A stretch of 64,000 nucleotides of DNA from CAZIOH01 sp964540815. GTDB lineage: Bacteria; Myxococcota_A; Polyangia; Fen-1088. A program made the translations under genes and the position numbers. The first letter of the stretch is position 1. The number at the start of each line of letters is the position of its first letter. The stretch spans positions 1 through 64,000 of the forward strand of contig CAZIOH010000033.1 of assembly GCA_964540815.1 (NCBI GenBank), written 5' to 3'. The notes below the pieces were generated by a model. That model was not told the DNA's origin. It did no database searches and saw only the letters and a list, made by a program, of their open reading frames with translations. Below, piece after piece: positions 8,146 to 16,954 of the stretch.

Positions 8146-8738
8146 GTGTTTCCCTTTCGAGACTCTTTGCCGGACTCTCTGCCAAATTCTCGTTCGTGCG
8201 CCTTCTGGTAGCGGGCCGCGAGAACGAAGAATTCCCGGCGGGCGTGGTGCAGGCGCGTCCAGACTGTATTGACCGGTACGCTCTGAATTCTCGAGATCTC
8301 CTCGCCCGACAGCCCCTCGATCTCGAAGAGCACGAAGGCACACCGGCGATCCTCGCTCATGTTCTCGAGGAGCGAATACAAGATGCGCTGCTTTTCCTTG
8401 TGTTCGAGGGCGGACGCCGGGTTGGTCCCGCCGTGCGCGAGGATGTCCGGATCGTCCGAACGCTGCTTGGTGAAGATGTGCTTGACCCAGGTGCGCCGCC
8501 GAAAATCTCGAACCTGGCGGCGGGTGATTCGGTAGAGCCATCCCGCCGGATTCCGCCCGTCGAAGGAGTCCAGCCGACGCCGCACCACCAGGAAGACCTC
8601 CTGGAGGATGTCGTCCCGGTCCGCCTCCAGACCTCCGAGCGCACGGATCCATCGCGCCACATCCTCGAACCATGTGTCGTAAATTGCGCGGAAACTGATC
8701 CGAGGGTCGGTGACGTCGCCGCTGCCTTCATGGCTCAC
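8142..8738 (-). CDS. ECF-type RNA polymerase sigma factor
   Basis: About 198 aa of the sigma-70 ECF group, which directs RNA polymerase to a dedicated promoter set. Region 2 is visible as ADRDDILQEVFLVVRRRLDSF with the DNA-melting part GWLYRITRRQVRDFRRR. Region 4 is LSGEEISRIQSVPVNTVWTR, a helix-turn-helix for the -35 element. The start was placed at GTG 8738 because GAAGG lies about 9 nt upstream and the skipped residues do not resemble the domain; an ATG at 8831 would add 31 residues. The stop overlaps the start of a membrane TPR protein, a likely regulator. About 195 bp separate this gene from a divergent barrel-like protein gene. Confidence 0.88.
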   Translation of the reverse strand: MSHEGSGDVTDPRISFRAIYDTWFEDVARWIRALGGLEADRDDILQEVFLVVRRRLDSFDGRNPAGWLYRITRRQVRDFRRRTWVKHIFTKQRSDDPDILAHGGTNPASALEHKEKQRILYSLLENMSEDRRCAFVLFEIEGLSGEEISRIQSVPVNTVWTRLHHARREFFVLAARYQKAHEREFGRESGKESRKGNT

Positions 8739-8933
8739 CCCCAATCCTTCACCAGTTCCAATCGACCGGGCCGATGGCACGGTTTGGTGCTGCACGTCCT
8801 GAGAAGGGGAGAGGCGCGTCGAGACCTTCATCGGAACAAAGGATAGCTGCCACCGCCGCCAGGAGCGGACGATTCGAGTGGGGAAACCTCGCACCACCCT
8901 GTTTGCCCTTCCGGTTTCGGTTATCGTACCCGC

Positions 8934-10070
8934 GTGCGCGAGGTTCGGGTCTTCGGGCTGCTCACCCAGGTCGCGTTTCTTGCGACCGTGGCGGTCGGCG
9001 TCGAAGCCCGGGCCGCCGGAGGGCTCGCGTCCACCGGGACTGGGGGGGCGGCGGCGGGGGGAACGACCGGCTCTCCGAGCGGTGGCGCGACGGCGAGCGG
9101 CGCGGGAGGTGGGTCCGGGGCAGGCGCCGCGGTCGGCCCGGAACGGGCCAACGTCGTCGCTCCCGCTCCATTCCCTGGGCTCGGACCGGAGCTCGCCTCC
9201 TTCATCGGTGGAGCGAGCGCCTGTCCCACGCCCCCGGACGTCTGGCGAGAGCTCGGGACCCTGATCCCGGTCGATCGGCTGATCGCGTATCAAGCTGCAC
9301 AGAACGCCGCCTTGCCCGCGGCCTCCTCCGAGGCGGGCTCCAGCCCGCCGGGGGTCGAGATCGTCGATCTGGGTGAAAAGTATCGGGTCATCGCCGGCGG
9401 CCGGGTTCGGGAATACCGCAATCCGGGGCGCGATTGTGCTTACCGTGCGCGCGTGGCCGCCGTGTTCGTCGCGCTCACGGTGGATCCGGCCGCGCTGGCC
9501 GTCGAGCCGCCGCCGCCGCCATCGCCGTCGTCGTCGTCTCCGTCGTCCGCTTCGGAAGAGGCTTCGCGCGACCTCCCGGGCGACCCCGTTGCGCAGGTGG
9601 ATCTCGGGGTGGCGGTCGATCGCGCGATGGGCACGGGTCCACACACGACGCACGGCGGTGCTGGGGTGCGGGTGGCCCTCGGCCGAGGACCGCTGGCGCT
9701 GGTGATTGGAGCGATGTTCTTCACCACCGCCAGCGGCGATCTCGTAGGGATGAAGCTGACGCAGGGGCACTATCCGCTCGACGTCGGTGTGCGGGTACGG
9801 TGGCAGGGTCTTTTTTTCGAGCCCTACGCCGAAACGGGGGTCGGACTTGCCCTTCTGACCGAACAGGGAAAGGAAACGGCCACGGGCTTCGAGATCGGCG
9901 CGTTCGTCGCTGCGGGAATTCGCGTGCCGGCGCGCAGTCGGGGGGCGTTCTTCTTGTCTGGGCGGGGCGAGTGGATCCCGAGCCCGGCCCCGATCTTTGC
10001 ATTGCCCGCGGTGGGCCATGCGCCCTCCTACTGGCTCGGCGCCATGGCGGGCGCATCGATAGGATTTTGA
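8934..10070 (+). CDS. Predicted outer-membrane beta-barrel protein of unknown function
   Basis: A 378-aa secreted protein. Residues 1-28 form a signal peptide (hydrophobic VFGLLTQVAFLATVAVGV ending at ARA). A Gly/Ala/Ser-rich low-complexity segment follows (about 29-70), then a small region with three Cys residues and a Pro/Ser-rich spacer (about 182-203). The last 175 residues alternate hydrophobic and polar residues with many glycines and end in Phe, typical of outer-membrane barrel proteins (VDLGVAVDRA, LDVGVRVRWQGLFFEPYAETGVGL, GAMAGASIGF). No family name can be assigned. The GTG start at 8934 is supported by the signal peptide beginning right after it. The following lipoprotein gene starts 1 bp after this stop, so the two are probably co-transcribed. 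Confidence 0.72.
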   Translation: MREVRVFGLLTQVAFLATVAVGVEARAAGGLASTGTGGAAAGGTTGSPSGGATASGAGGGSGAGAAVGPERANVVAPAPFPGLGPELASFIGGASACPTPPDVWRELGTLIPVDRLIAYQAAQNAALPAASSEAGSSPPGVEIVDLGEKYRVIAGGRVREYRNPGRDCAYRARVAAVFVALTVDPAALAVEPPPPPSPSSSSPSSASEEASRDLPGDPVAQVDLGVAVDRAMGTGPHTTHGGAGVRVALGRGPLALVIGAMFFTTASGDLVGMKLTQGHYPLDVGVRVRWQGLFFEPYAETGVGLALLTEQGKETATGFEIGAFVAAGIRVPARSRGAFFLSGRGEWIPSPAPIFALPAVGHAPSYWLGAMAGASIGF

Positions 10071-10071
10071 A

Positions 10072-10968
10072 GTGAACCAGATGATCGCGCGAAATTCATG
10101 CGGGCGAAATTCGTGGCTCTTGGTGATGGCCACCGCGGTGCCGCTGTCCCTGGCCAGCGGCGGCTGCGGGCAGAGCCTCGACGTCGGATCGAACATCTAC
10201 TGGTCGGCGCGCTACGAGGGCGGCGATCTCGGCGAATGGAAGAACCCGACCGTCGCCAGCATCAATGGCTCGCCCGGCAGCGTCGGCTCGTCGGACGCGG
10301 GAGCGAGCCCGATCACGGGAGGGATCTCGATGGGCTCCGCCAGTGGCAGCATGGTGGCCGCCTCGATGGACCAGACCTACCTCGGCAGCAAGTTCGCCGC
10401 GAAGTTCTCCCTCGCCGGGACCAACACGCAGGCCCAGAGCCAGAGCCTCACCATCTCCGGGAGCCTCCCCGGCGAGGCCTACTACAGCAGCTGGTACTTC
10501 ATCCCGAGCTCGAGCGTGGTCAGCATCCCCGGCAATGGCTACTGGGTCATCATGAAGTTCCGGCGCCGGGATCCCACGGATGGCTCGATGAAGGAGCTCT
10601 ACGACCTGAACCTGAAGAACGTCACGGGAGCCGATGCCGGGCAACTCGGCTTCACCCTGCGGCTCTACGACTGGGACACCGGCGGGGACGATCCCCTCAC
10701 CCCGAATCAAGCTCCGGTGGTCCCCGTCGACCGCTGGTTCCAGATCGAGGCGCTCTATCGCAACGCCGCCGACGGGCACCTCGCCATCTGGCTCGATGGC
10801 ATGCAGATCCTCGACAAGCCGAGCGGGCCCACGGCGCACGATCCCTGGGTGGCCTGGGAGGTCGCCAGCATCGGTCTCAACCTGAATCCGTCCGCGACGA
10901 CGCTGTACGCCGACGATGCCGCCATCAGCATGGTCCGGGTCGGTCCCGCGGGCCGGATCGCCAGATAG
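10072..10968 (+). CDS. Lipoprotein with a LamG/polysaccharide-lyase-like jelly-roll domain
   Basis: A 298-aa protein with a lipoprotein signal peptide (SWLLVMATAVPLSLASGGCG; lipobox Cys near residue 33). The mature part begins WSARYEGGDLGEWKNP, a pattern common at the start of concanavalin-like/heparin-lyase-like jelly-roll domains. It continues with aromatic beta-strand motifs (YYSSWYFIPSSS, WFQIEALYRNAADGHLAIWL, DDAAISMVRV). Proteins like this bind or cleave polysaccharides, but no catalytic residues can be assigned, so binding is as likely as cleavage. The GTG start lies 1 bp after the upstream barrel gene. A second in-frame ATG lies three codons downstream. Confidence 0.7.
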   Translation: MNQMIARNSCGRNSWLLVMATAVPLSLASGGCGQSLDVGSNIYWSARYEGGDLGEWKNPTVASINGSPGSVGSSDAGASPITGGISMGSASGSMVAASMDQTYLGSKFAAKFSLAGTNTQAQSQSLTISGSLPGEAYYSSWYFIPSSSVVSIPGNGYWVIMKFRRRDPTDGSMKELYDLNLKNVTGADAGQLGFTLRLYDWDTGGDDPLTPNQAPVVPVDRWFQIEALYRNAADGHLAIWLDGMQILDKPSGPTAHDPWVAWEVASIGLNLNPSATTLYADDAAISMVRVGPAGRIAR

Positions 10969-11131
10969 GGGACAGGGGGCGGATCCGGCCGGGCCACGGC
11001 CCGCTCTATTTGGCGGCGCCCGCGAGGTTTACGTTGACGGACCGGGGGCCCGCGGTGAAAACTCGCGCCCGTTGGCGGCGGCCCGTGGTCCGGGTCTCCG
11101 CATCCCGTTCGCCCCACAAGGAGCACCCGCA

Positions 11132-12439
11132 ATGTCCGAGTCGTTGTTCACCTCCGAGAGCGTCACCGAAGGACATCCCGACAAGCTGTGCGATCAGGTC
11201 TCGGACGGGATCCTGGACGCGCTCTTGAAGGGCGACAAGTTCTCGCGGGTGGCATGCGAGACGCTGACCAAGACGGGGTTCGTCATGGTGGCGGGCGAGG
11301 TGACGTCGAGCGCGCAGATCGACATCCCCAAGATCGTCCGCGGGGTGGTCAAGGAGATCGGCTACAGCAGCTCGGACATGGGCTTCGACTGGCAGACCTG
11401 CGGCGTGATGGTGGCGCTCGAGCAGCAGTCCCCCGACATCGCCCAGGGCGTCGACGGCAAGGGCGTCTACACCCGCGACGAGCAGGGCGCCGGCGACCAG
11501 GGGATGATGTTCGGCTACGCCTGCGACGAGACCCCCGAGCTGATGCCGATGCCGATCATGACCGCGCACAAGCTGGCCAAGAAGCTGGCCGAGGTCCGCA
11601 AGAAGGGGGTGCTCGACTTCCTGCGCCCCGACGGCAAGAGCCAGGTGACGGTGCGTTACTCCGAGGACGGGCGGCCGCTCGCCATCGACGCGGTGGTGGT
11701 GTCGACCCAGCACAGCGAGGACGTCAAGTACAAGACCCTCAAGGAAGCGGTGATGGAGGAGGTGGTGCGCCCGGTGCTGCCGGCGGCCTTCGTGTCGAAC
11801 AAGACCAAGTACTTCATCAACCCGACCGGGCGCTTCGTGGTGGGCGGGCCGATGGGCGACTCGGGGCTCACCGGGCGCAAGATCATCGTCGACAGCTACG
11901 GCGGCATGGGCCGGCACGGGGGCGGGGCGTTCTCGGGGAAGGATCCCTCGAAGGTCGACCGGTCGGCGTGCTACTACGCGCGCTACATCGCCAAGAACGT
12001 GGTGGCCGCCGGGCTGGCGCGCCGCTGCGAGGTGCAGGTGGCCTACGCCATCGGCGTCGCCGAGCCGGTGTCGCTGCTGGTCCACACCTTCGGGACCGGG
12101 ACCATCCCGGAGGACCGCATCGCCGAGCTGGTACGCGCGAACTTCGACTGCCGCCCGGGCGCGCTCATCCGCGAGCTGAACCTGCTGCGGCCGATCTACC
12201 AGAAGACGGCGGCCTACGGACACTTCGGACGCAACGACCCCGACTTCGCCTGGGAGAAGACCAACAAGGTCGACGCCCTCAAGGCGGGCGCCAAGAAGAT
12301 CGTCGCGCTCGGGGGCGCGCCGTCGAAGTCGGCGGGCGAGTCGAACGGCAACGGCAAGGCGCACAAGGCCCCGAAGCCCGCCAAGAAGCGCGGAGCAACA
12401 GCGGCACCATCGGCCGAGCTGGAGCCCGACGCGGCGTAG
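11132..12439 (+). CDS. metK: S-adenosylmethionine synthetase
   Basis: A 435-aa methionine adenosyltransferase, which makes S-adenosylmethionine, phosphate and diphosphate from ATP and methionine. Family signatures are present: TEGHPDKLCDQVSDGILD near the N-terminus, the hexapeptide region GAGDQGMMFGYACDE, and the phosphate-binding loop GGGAFSGKDPSKVDRSACY. Catalytic sequence ends near residue 390. A tail of about 45 residues rich in Lys, Ala and Pro (AHKAPKPAKKRG) is not part of the usual enzyme of 380-400 aa. AAGGAG lies about 10 nt upstream of the ATG at 11132, which decides the start. The 163-bp leader has G+C-rich inverted repeats, but no SAM-riboswitch core was recognised. Confidence 0.97.
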   Translation: MSESLFTSESVTEGHPDKLCDQVSDGILDALLKGDKFSRVACETLTKTGFVMVAGEVTSSAQIDIPKIVRGVVKEIGYSSSDMGFDWQTCGVMVALEQQSPDIAQGVDGKGVYTRDEQGAGDQGMMFGYACDETPELMPMPIMTAHKLAKKLAEVRKKGVLDFLRPDGKSQVTVRYSEDGRPLAIDAVVVSTQHSEDVKYKTLKEAVMEEVVRPVLPAAFVSNKTKYFINPTGRFVVGGPMGDSGLTGRKIIVDSYGGMGRHGGGAFSGKDPSKVDRSACYYARYIAKNVVAAGLARRCEVQVAYAIGVAEPVSLLVHTFGTGTIPEDRIAELVRANFDCRPGALIRELNLLRPIYQKTAAYGHFGRNDPDFAWEKTNKVDALKAGAKKIVALGGAPSKSAGESNGNGKAHKAPKPAKKRGATAAPSAELEPDAA

Positions 12440-12529
12440 GACAGGTCGCAGGGCAGGTAACAGCCGATCCCCAACCCCCTGGGGCGTCGTATTGCCCGAG
12501 GCCCGAGGTCCTTCTCGATCGACTCCTCG

Positions 12530-14530
12530 TCACCGGGCGTGGCGTGACGGAGAGGCGGGCGGGGGGCTCGTCTGCGACGGTGGCGATGGTTCGGGCATCT
12601 CCATGGTGGGGGCCATGACCCCGTCGGGGCCTTCTTGCTCGCCCTCCTCCCCGCTCTCGTGGATCTCGCCGCCGGTCTCGACGTCGGTGGCCACGTTGGA
12701 CTCGTCGAAGGTGGTGGGCCACTCGATACGCTCGCCGGTCCCCTCGCGCACGTAGCGCATCATCGCGTTCACCGCCCCCACCTGCGAGGCGCGCACCGCG
12801 TGCAGCGCGCGCCCACGAAAGCCCTGCATCATCATCGAGAACACCAGGACCTCGTCTCCATCGCCCACCAGGCCCGAGAGGCAGGACTTCCCGCTCAGCG
12901 TCCCGGTCTTGACGCGCACACGATGCGCGGCGAGCGTCCCCTTGAACCGGTTCCGGGTGGTCCCGTCGACGCCCCCGACCGACAGCGATTGCAGGATGTC
13001 CGGACCGACGCGCGGATCGAAGTAGAGCGCGGTCAAGAGCTCGGTCATGGCCGCCGGCGTGATGCGGTTGGCGTGGCCCAGGCCCGACCCGTTCTTCGGG
13101 ACGTAGTCGGTGGGCTTGAGGCCGAGCGAGCCGATCACCTCGCGCAGTACGCCGAGCCCCTTCTCGGTGGTGGGCGGACCTCCGCGCTCCTCCGCGCCCA
13201 CGGTTTGCAGCACGTGCTCCGCCTGATCGTTGTCCGAATCCTTGTTGATCCGGCGCAGCAACGTGGACAGCGGCGGGGAGCGGTTGACGAGCGCGAAGCC
13301 CGCACCGGTCGGGGCGCCACCGATGCCCGCGGCATCCCGCACGCGGATCCCCTCCGACAGCAGGGCCGCCCGCAGCAGGATCGCCGCGTGAAGGCCAGGA
13401 TGCGGCACCCGCCGCCGGAAGGAGACGCCGCCCGCCCCGAGGGCGATCCGCCCTGACACCTCGATGCGCATCGTGCCCCCGGAGACCCCCACCTGGACGG
13501 TGACCCGGGTTCGCCCGCCATCCTTGGTCACCGCGCGGTTGATGATGGTGAAGCCCGAGGGACTGTGCTCGCCCTCGGCGCCGCCGCCGGCCGACGGGGC
13601 GCCGGGCTCCGCCGCGCCTGGGGCCGGTACGGCCGGCGCGGAAGGTGGATTGGTGAGCACGACCGCCGGTGCTCCGGCGCTGGCGCCCGGATGCACCCTG
13701 ACCAGGGTCACGCCCCGATCGACCACCAGCGGTGCCGGCGGGCTCGACCCGGTGATCTCCTCGTCGCGCAGACCGCCCGCGGTGGCGCTCTCGTCACCGA
13801 GGCGGCGCGTGTCCGCGATGACGCCGCCCTCGATGGCGGTGATCCCGCGGCGGCGCAGCTCGGCCGCCCAGCCGGACAGATCGACGGCCCGCAGCGAGGG
13901 GTCGCCGTTGCCGCGCAGGTAGAGGTTGCCGGCGATCACCCCGTCGGGGCTCGGCTCGATCGACGACAGCTCGGTCCGGTAGGTCCAGTCGGCGCCGAGG
14001 CGCATCAGCGCCGCGGTGGTGGCCAGCACCTTCTGGTTCGACGCCGGATCCATCAGGGCGTCGGCGTGGCGCGCGTAGAACAGGCGACCGGTCGCCACCG
14101 ACGCCACGCGCATGCCCACCCGGGTGTGTCCGAGGGTCCGTCCACCGAGGATGTCGCGCAACGCGTCCTGCAGGCGAACGATCCGATCGCGATCGCGATC
14201 GCCGGGTGCGGGGGCCGGGACCTCGTCGCGTCCGGCGCCGCCAGACGCGGATCTCGGCCTCAGGGTGGAGATGGAGCGATCGTCCTTGCTGCGCTCGTCC
14301 AGGATCTCACCGCGGCCGGCGCGTTTTGCCCGTGCCCCGGCGCGCGGTCCCGTCGCGGTCGCGGTCGCGGCCGCGGCCAGGCGGCCCGTCGGGGCCCAGG
14401 TCCCCCCCGCCCCCGCCACCAGCCCGGCGGCTCCCCACACCGAGGCCGCCACACCGAATCGTGCGAGGGCAGCACGGCGCGGACGGGGACCTCGGTTCCG
14501 CGCGGCGCGGAGGCTGACATCGTCGCTCAT
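12530..14530 (-). CDS. dacB: D-alanyl-D-alanine carboxypeptidase/endopeptidase (PBP4 family)
   Basis: A 666-aa class C penicillin-binding protein of the DacB type, a periplasmic enzyme that removes terminal D-Ala from peptidoglycan stem peptides and can cut cross-bridges. The active-site motifs are complete: SNQK at about residues 164-167 (SxxK), SDN in KDSDNDQAEHVL (SxN), and KTG in VRVKTGTLSGKSC. A hydrophobic segment after a basic N-terminus (about 20-44) is a signal peptide or anchor, followed by an Ala/Arg/Asp-rich spacer to about residue 115. The large insert between SxxK and SxN is normal for PBP4. The ATG overlaps the stop of the upstream GIY-YIG/SUMF1 gene by 4 bp, so the two are probably translated together. 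Confidence 0.93.
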   Translation of the reverse strand: MSDDVSLRAARNRGPRPRRAALARFGVAASVWGAAGLVAGAGGTWAPTGRLAAAATATATGPRAGARAKRAGRGEILDERSKDDRSISTLRPRSASGGAGRDEVPAPAPGDRDRDRIVRLQDALRDILGGRTLGHTRVGMRVASVATGRLFYARHADALMDPASNQKVLATTAALMRLGADWTYRTELSSIEPSPDGVIAGNLYLRGNGDPSLRAVDLSGWAAELRRRGITAIEGGVIADTRRLGDESATAGGLRDEEITGSSPPAPLVVDRGVTLVRVHPGASAGAPAVVLTNPPSAPAVPAPGAAEPGAPSAGGGAEGEHSPSGFTIINRAVTKDGGRTRVTVQVGVSGGTMRIEVSGRIALGAGGVSFRRRVPHPGLHAAILLRAALLSEGIRVRDAAGIGGAPTGAGFALVNRSPPLSTLLRRINKDSDNDQAEHVLQTVGAEERGGPPTTEKGLGVLREVIGSLGLKPTDYVPKNGSGLGHANRITPAAMTELLTALYFDPRVGPDILQSLSVGGVDGTTRNRFKGTLAAHRVRVKTGTLSGKSCLSGLVGDGDEVLVFSMMMQGFRGRALHAVRASQVGAVNAMMRYVREGTGERIEWPTTFDESNVATDVETGGEIHESGEEGEQEGPDGVMAPTMEMPEPSPPSQTSPPPASPSRHAR

Positions 14531-15669
14531 CGTGGGGCCGCGGGTCTCGACGCGGGACTGGCGGCGCAGCGGAATCCCAGATCCTGATCCCGGTAGCTCG
14601 CATCCCAGGCGTTGCGGTTGGCGGCGCGCGGAGGCACGAAGTAACTACAGCACGAGCCGCCGCGCACCACCCGCCGATTCGTGCGCGGGTGCGCCCGCGC
14701 GTCGAGCTCGACGGCCGCTTCGTCGTCGTAACGGTCGGCCACCCATTCCCAGACGTTCCCGGCCATGTCGAGCGCGCCGTAGGGGCTGACGCCGGATTCG
14801 TACCGCCCGACGGCCACCGGGAAGCCGGGGCTCTGGCCGGCGCAGGGTCCCTCCCCGCCGAAGTTGCCCCAGTTGGCGCGGTCGCACGCCGCCTCGGCGC
14901 CCCACGGGTACTCTCGGCCGTCCGGGCCGCGCGCGGCCTTCTCCCACTCGAGCTCGGTCGGGAGCCGCCCGCCCGCGAAGCGGCAGTAGTCGCGGGCGTC
15001 GAACCACGACACGCCGGTGACGGGCAACTGACCGTCCGCCCCGACCGGTCTGCGAAAGCGCTCGGGGACCCGCTTGCACCGTCGGGCGCCGACGCACGCC
15101 ATGTAAGCCGACTGGGTGACCTCGGTCCGGTCGATGAGGAACCGCGCCAGCGGCTGCTCGCGGACAGGGCGCTCGTCGTCGGCGCCGTGGTTCGACCCGG
15201 CGACGAAGGATCCCGCGGGGACGTCGACACGGTCCGCTGCCCGGACGAGCCCGGGAACCACGGCGGACACCATCGCGGCGGCGGCCGCCGCCGCGCCGAC
15301 GGTCAGGGCTCGGCTCGTCAACGACGATCCGGCCGTGGCCGTGGCCTTGGAAATGGCCGTGGCCTTGGCCTTTGGCTTGGGAGTGCGGCGCCTCGCGGGA
15401 CTCCGGAGGGCCGGGGGGAGGCCGGCGGTGGCGACGAGCTCGACCTTCTGGTGGCGTGAGAGGGACTTGATGAAGGCCTCGCGGCGCAGCGCCGTGGAGC
15501 GGGAGCGCTTGCGCTCGACCAGCACGATCTCGACCGGCCGCCGCGCGCGCGTGTACCGGGCGCCAGCACCGGCGTTGTGTACGGCCACCCGCGCGGCGAC
15601 ATCGGTCGTGATTCCGGTATAGAGCGAATCGTCGCGACAGCGGACGACGTACACGAACCACAGCGCCAT
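14527..15669 (-). CDS. GIY-YIG nuclease domain fused to a SUMF1/FGE-sulfatase-like domain
   Basis: A 380-aa open frame joining two unrelated modules. Residues 3-80 match the small GIY-YIG family (UPF0213/YhbQ-like): FVYVVRCRDDSLYTGIT, ARYTRARRPVE and ALRREAFIKSLSRHQK. Residues 81-115 are a basic Lys/Ala/Thr linker, and 117-143 are hydrophobic and look like a signal peptide ending in VRAADR. Residues 145-380 are a formylglycine-generating-enzyme (SUMF1) domain: TEVTQSAYMAC, GVSWFDARDYCRFAGGRLPT, EWEKAARG, DMAGNVWEWVADRY and LGFRC. The catalytic Cys pair region of true FGE is not conserved. Either this is a genuine fusion or the second module is also made separately from an internal TTG near 15321 that would give a clean signal peptide. 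The stop overlaps the dacB start by 4 bp. Confidence 0.8.
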   Translation of the reverse strand: MALWFVYVVRCRDDSLYTGITTDVAARVAVHNAGAGARYTRARRPVEIVLVERKRSRSTALRREAFIKSLSRHQKVELVATAGLPPALRSPARRRTPKPKAKATAISKATATAGSSLTSRALTVGAAAAAAAMVSAVVPGLVRAADRVDVPAGSFVAGSNHGADDERPVREQPLARFLIDRTEVTQSAYMACVGARRCKRVPERFRRPVGADGQLPVTGVSWFDARDYCRFAGGRLPTELEWEKAARGPDGREYPWGAEAACDRANWGNFGGEGPCAGQSPGFPVAVGRYESGVSPYGALDMAGNVWEWVADRYDDEAAVELDARAHPRTNRRVVRGGSCCSYFVPPRAANRNAWDASYRDQDLGFRCAASPASRPAAPR

Positions 15670-15883
15670 GAAGATGGTCCTCTCAGGTACCACACCGATA
15701 ACAGAACATCGAAGTTTTTGCCCCTCCATCGTCGCCCGCCAGACCGGTCCACGTCCAGCGGTTCCCCGGGCGACGTGCAGGACCTACAGTGTCGGCCTCC
15801 TGGATTTCGGGTCCGCGGAAGGGGACCTGCGCCGGCCCATCCCTCCGAATGAAGGCCGAGCCCCGCTGCGCTGCCTCTCTCTT

Positions 15884-16954
15884 CTAAGCGTCCGCGAGCT
15901 TCTCGAGCAGCGTGCGGGCCTCGGCGGCCCACGGCGCGTTCTTGGTCCCGTCGAGGCGCACGTAGCGCTCGAGGTGGGCCCGGGCCTGCGCCCGGCCCCC
16001 CAGCCGTTCGAGCGCCACGGCCAGGTTGTAATGCGCGTCGGCGAAGTCCGGGGCGGTCTGCAGCACGCGCCGCAGCTCCGCCACCGCCAGCTCGAGGTCA
16101 CCCGATTCCAGGATCAAGTTCGCGAGGTTGAACCGGGCCTCGGGTTGCTCGGGATCCATCAACAAGGCCGCCTCGAAGGCCGCCCGCGCGGCCAGGGTGT
16201 CGCCGCGTCGGTAGGCGAGGTGTCCGAGGTTGGTCTGGGCCGCAGCCAGGCCGGGGTCGAGCGTCAGCGCCTTGCGGTAACACGCCTCGGCCTCCCCCTG
16301 GCTTGCCGGATCGAGGTCGAGGCGCATCCCCTCCTTGAACCAGTCGTACGAGGTCTGGGGTTGCGGTCCGGGGCGCACGCCGGCCGACACGCCACCGATG
16401 GCGCCGCCGCCGCCGCTGCCCGCACCGCCTCCGCCACCCCCCATGGGCATGATGGACGCCTGGCTGGCGAGGTCGCCGAGACCAAAGTCGAAGACCTTCT
16501 GACCGGTCACCTCGTAGGCATTCCCATCATCGACGACCACCAGCGATTCTCCGTCGAAGGCCAGGCGGATCCGGTCGAGTGGTCGATCCACGTGCGGCAG
16601 GGAAGCGCGCACCCGGTCGAGCGCCCGCCGGATCTCGGTGACGCTGAAGCCCCGGTCCACCAGCTCCTTGGCGGCCTTCACGCTGATGAGATCCTGGAAG
16701 CTGAAGAGCTGCCGGCCACCGCTTCGCACCGACGGACCGACGAACCCCACCTGCGACCAGTATCGGAGCTTGCTCTCGCCGAGATCCAGGATCTTGGCCA
16801 CCGCCGCGAACGAGTAGGTGGTCTCCGAGGAACCCGAGGCCGACGAGGTGGACCCCGGGGCGGCAGCGGCGGGGGCAGCGGCGCCGGGCGCGGGAGGAGC
16901 GGGAGGAGCGGGAGGAGGGGATGGAGGGGATGATGACGGCGCGGCCATGCTCAC
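15884..16954 (-). CDS. MerR-type HTH protein with C-terminal TPR repeats
   Basis: A 356-aa protein. After an Ala/Pro/Ser-rich N-terminus (1-45), residues 46-115 form a MerR winged helix-turn-helix (YSFAAVAKILDLGESKLRYWSQVGFVGP, GGRQLFSFQDLISVKAAKEL, GFSVTEIRRALDRVRA). A region of about 60 residues and a Gly-rich spacer follow. About 150 C-terminal residues make four TPR units (GEAEACYRKALTLDPGLAAA, DTLAARAAFEAALLMDPEQP, DLELAVAELRRVLQTAPDFA, GRAQARAHLERYVRLDG). MerR domains bind DNA and TPR units bind proteins, so it may be a regulator that recruits a partner; no ligand Cys is evident. The GTG start at 16954 overlaps the stop of the upstream unknown gene (GTGA), with GAGG 7 nt upstream; ATG at 16948 is the alternative. 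Confidence 0.85.
   Translation of the reverse strand: MSMAAPSSSPPSPPPAPPAPPAPGAAAPAAAAPGSTSSASGSSETTYSFAAVAKILDLGESKLRYWSQVGFVGPSVRSGGRQLFSFQDLISVKAAKELVDRGFSVTEIRRALDRVRASLPHVDRPLDRIRLAFDGESLVVVDDGNAYEVTGQKVFDFGLGDLASQASIMPMGGGGGGAGSGGGGAIGGVSAGVRPGPQPQTSYDWFKEGMRLDLDPASQGEAEACYRKALTLDPGLAAAQTNLGHLAYRRGDTLAARAAFEAALLMDPEQPEARFNLANLILESGDLELAVAELRRVLQTAPDFADAHYNLAVALERLGGRAQARAHLERYVRLDGTKNAPWAAEARTLLEKLADA

Noticed and set aside
8775..8791. Sigma54-like promoter (TGGCAC then GC element) upstream of the barrel-protein gene
   Set aside because: The distance between the GG and GC elements is one base longer than the fixed spacing sigma54 requires.
10969..11131. SAM riboswitch in the metK leader
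   Set aside because: Only G+C-rich inverted repeats are visible; none of the conserved SAM or SAH riboswitch core sequences was recognised.
12440..12529. Terminator between convergent metK and dacB
   Set aside because: The only dyad is a weak 5-bp CCCCA/TGGGG stem without a T-tract.
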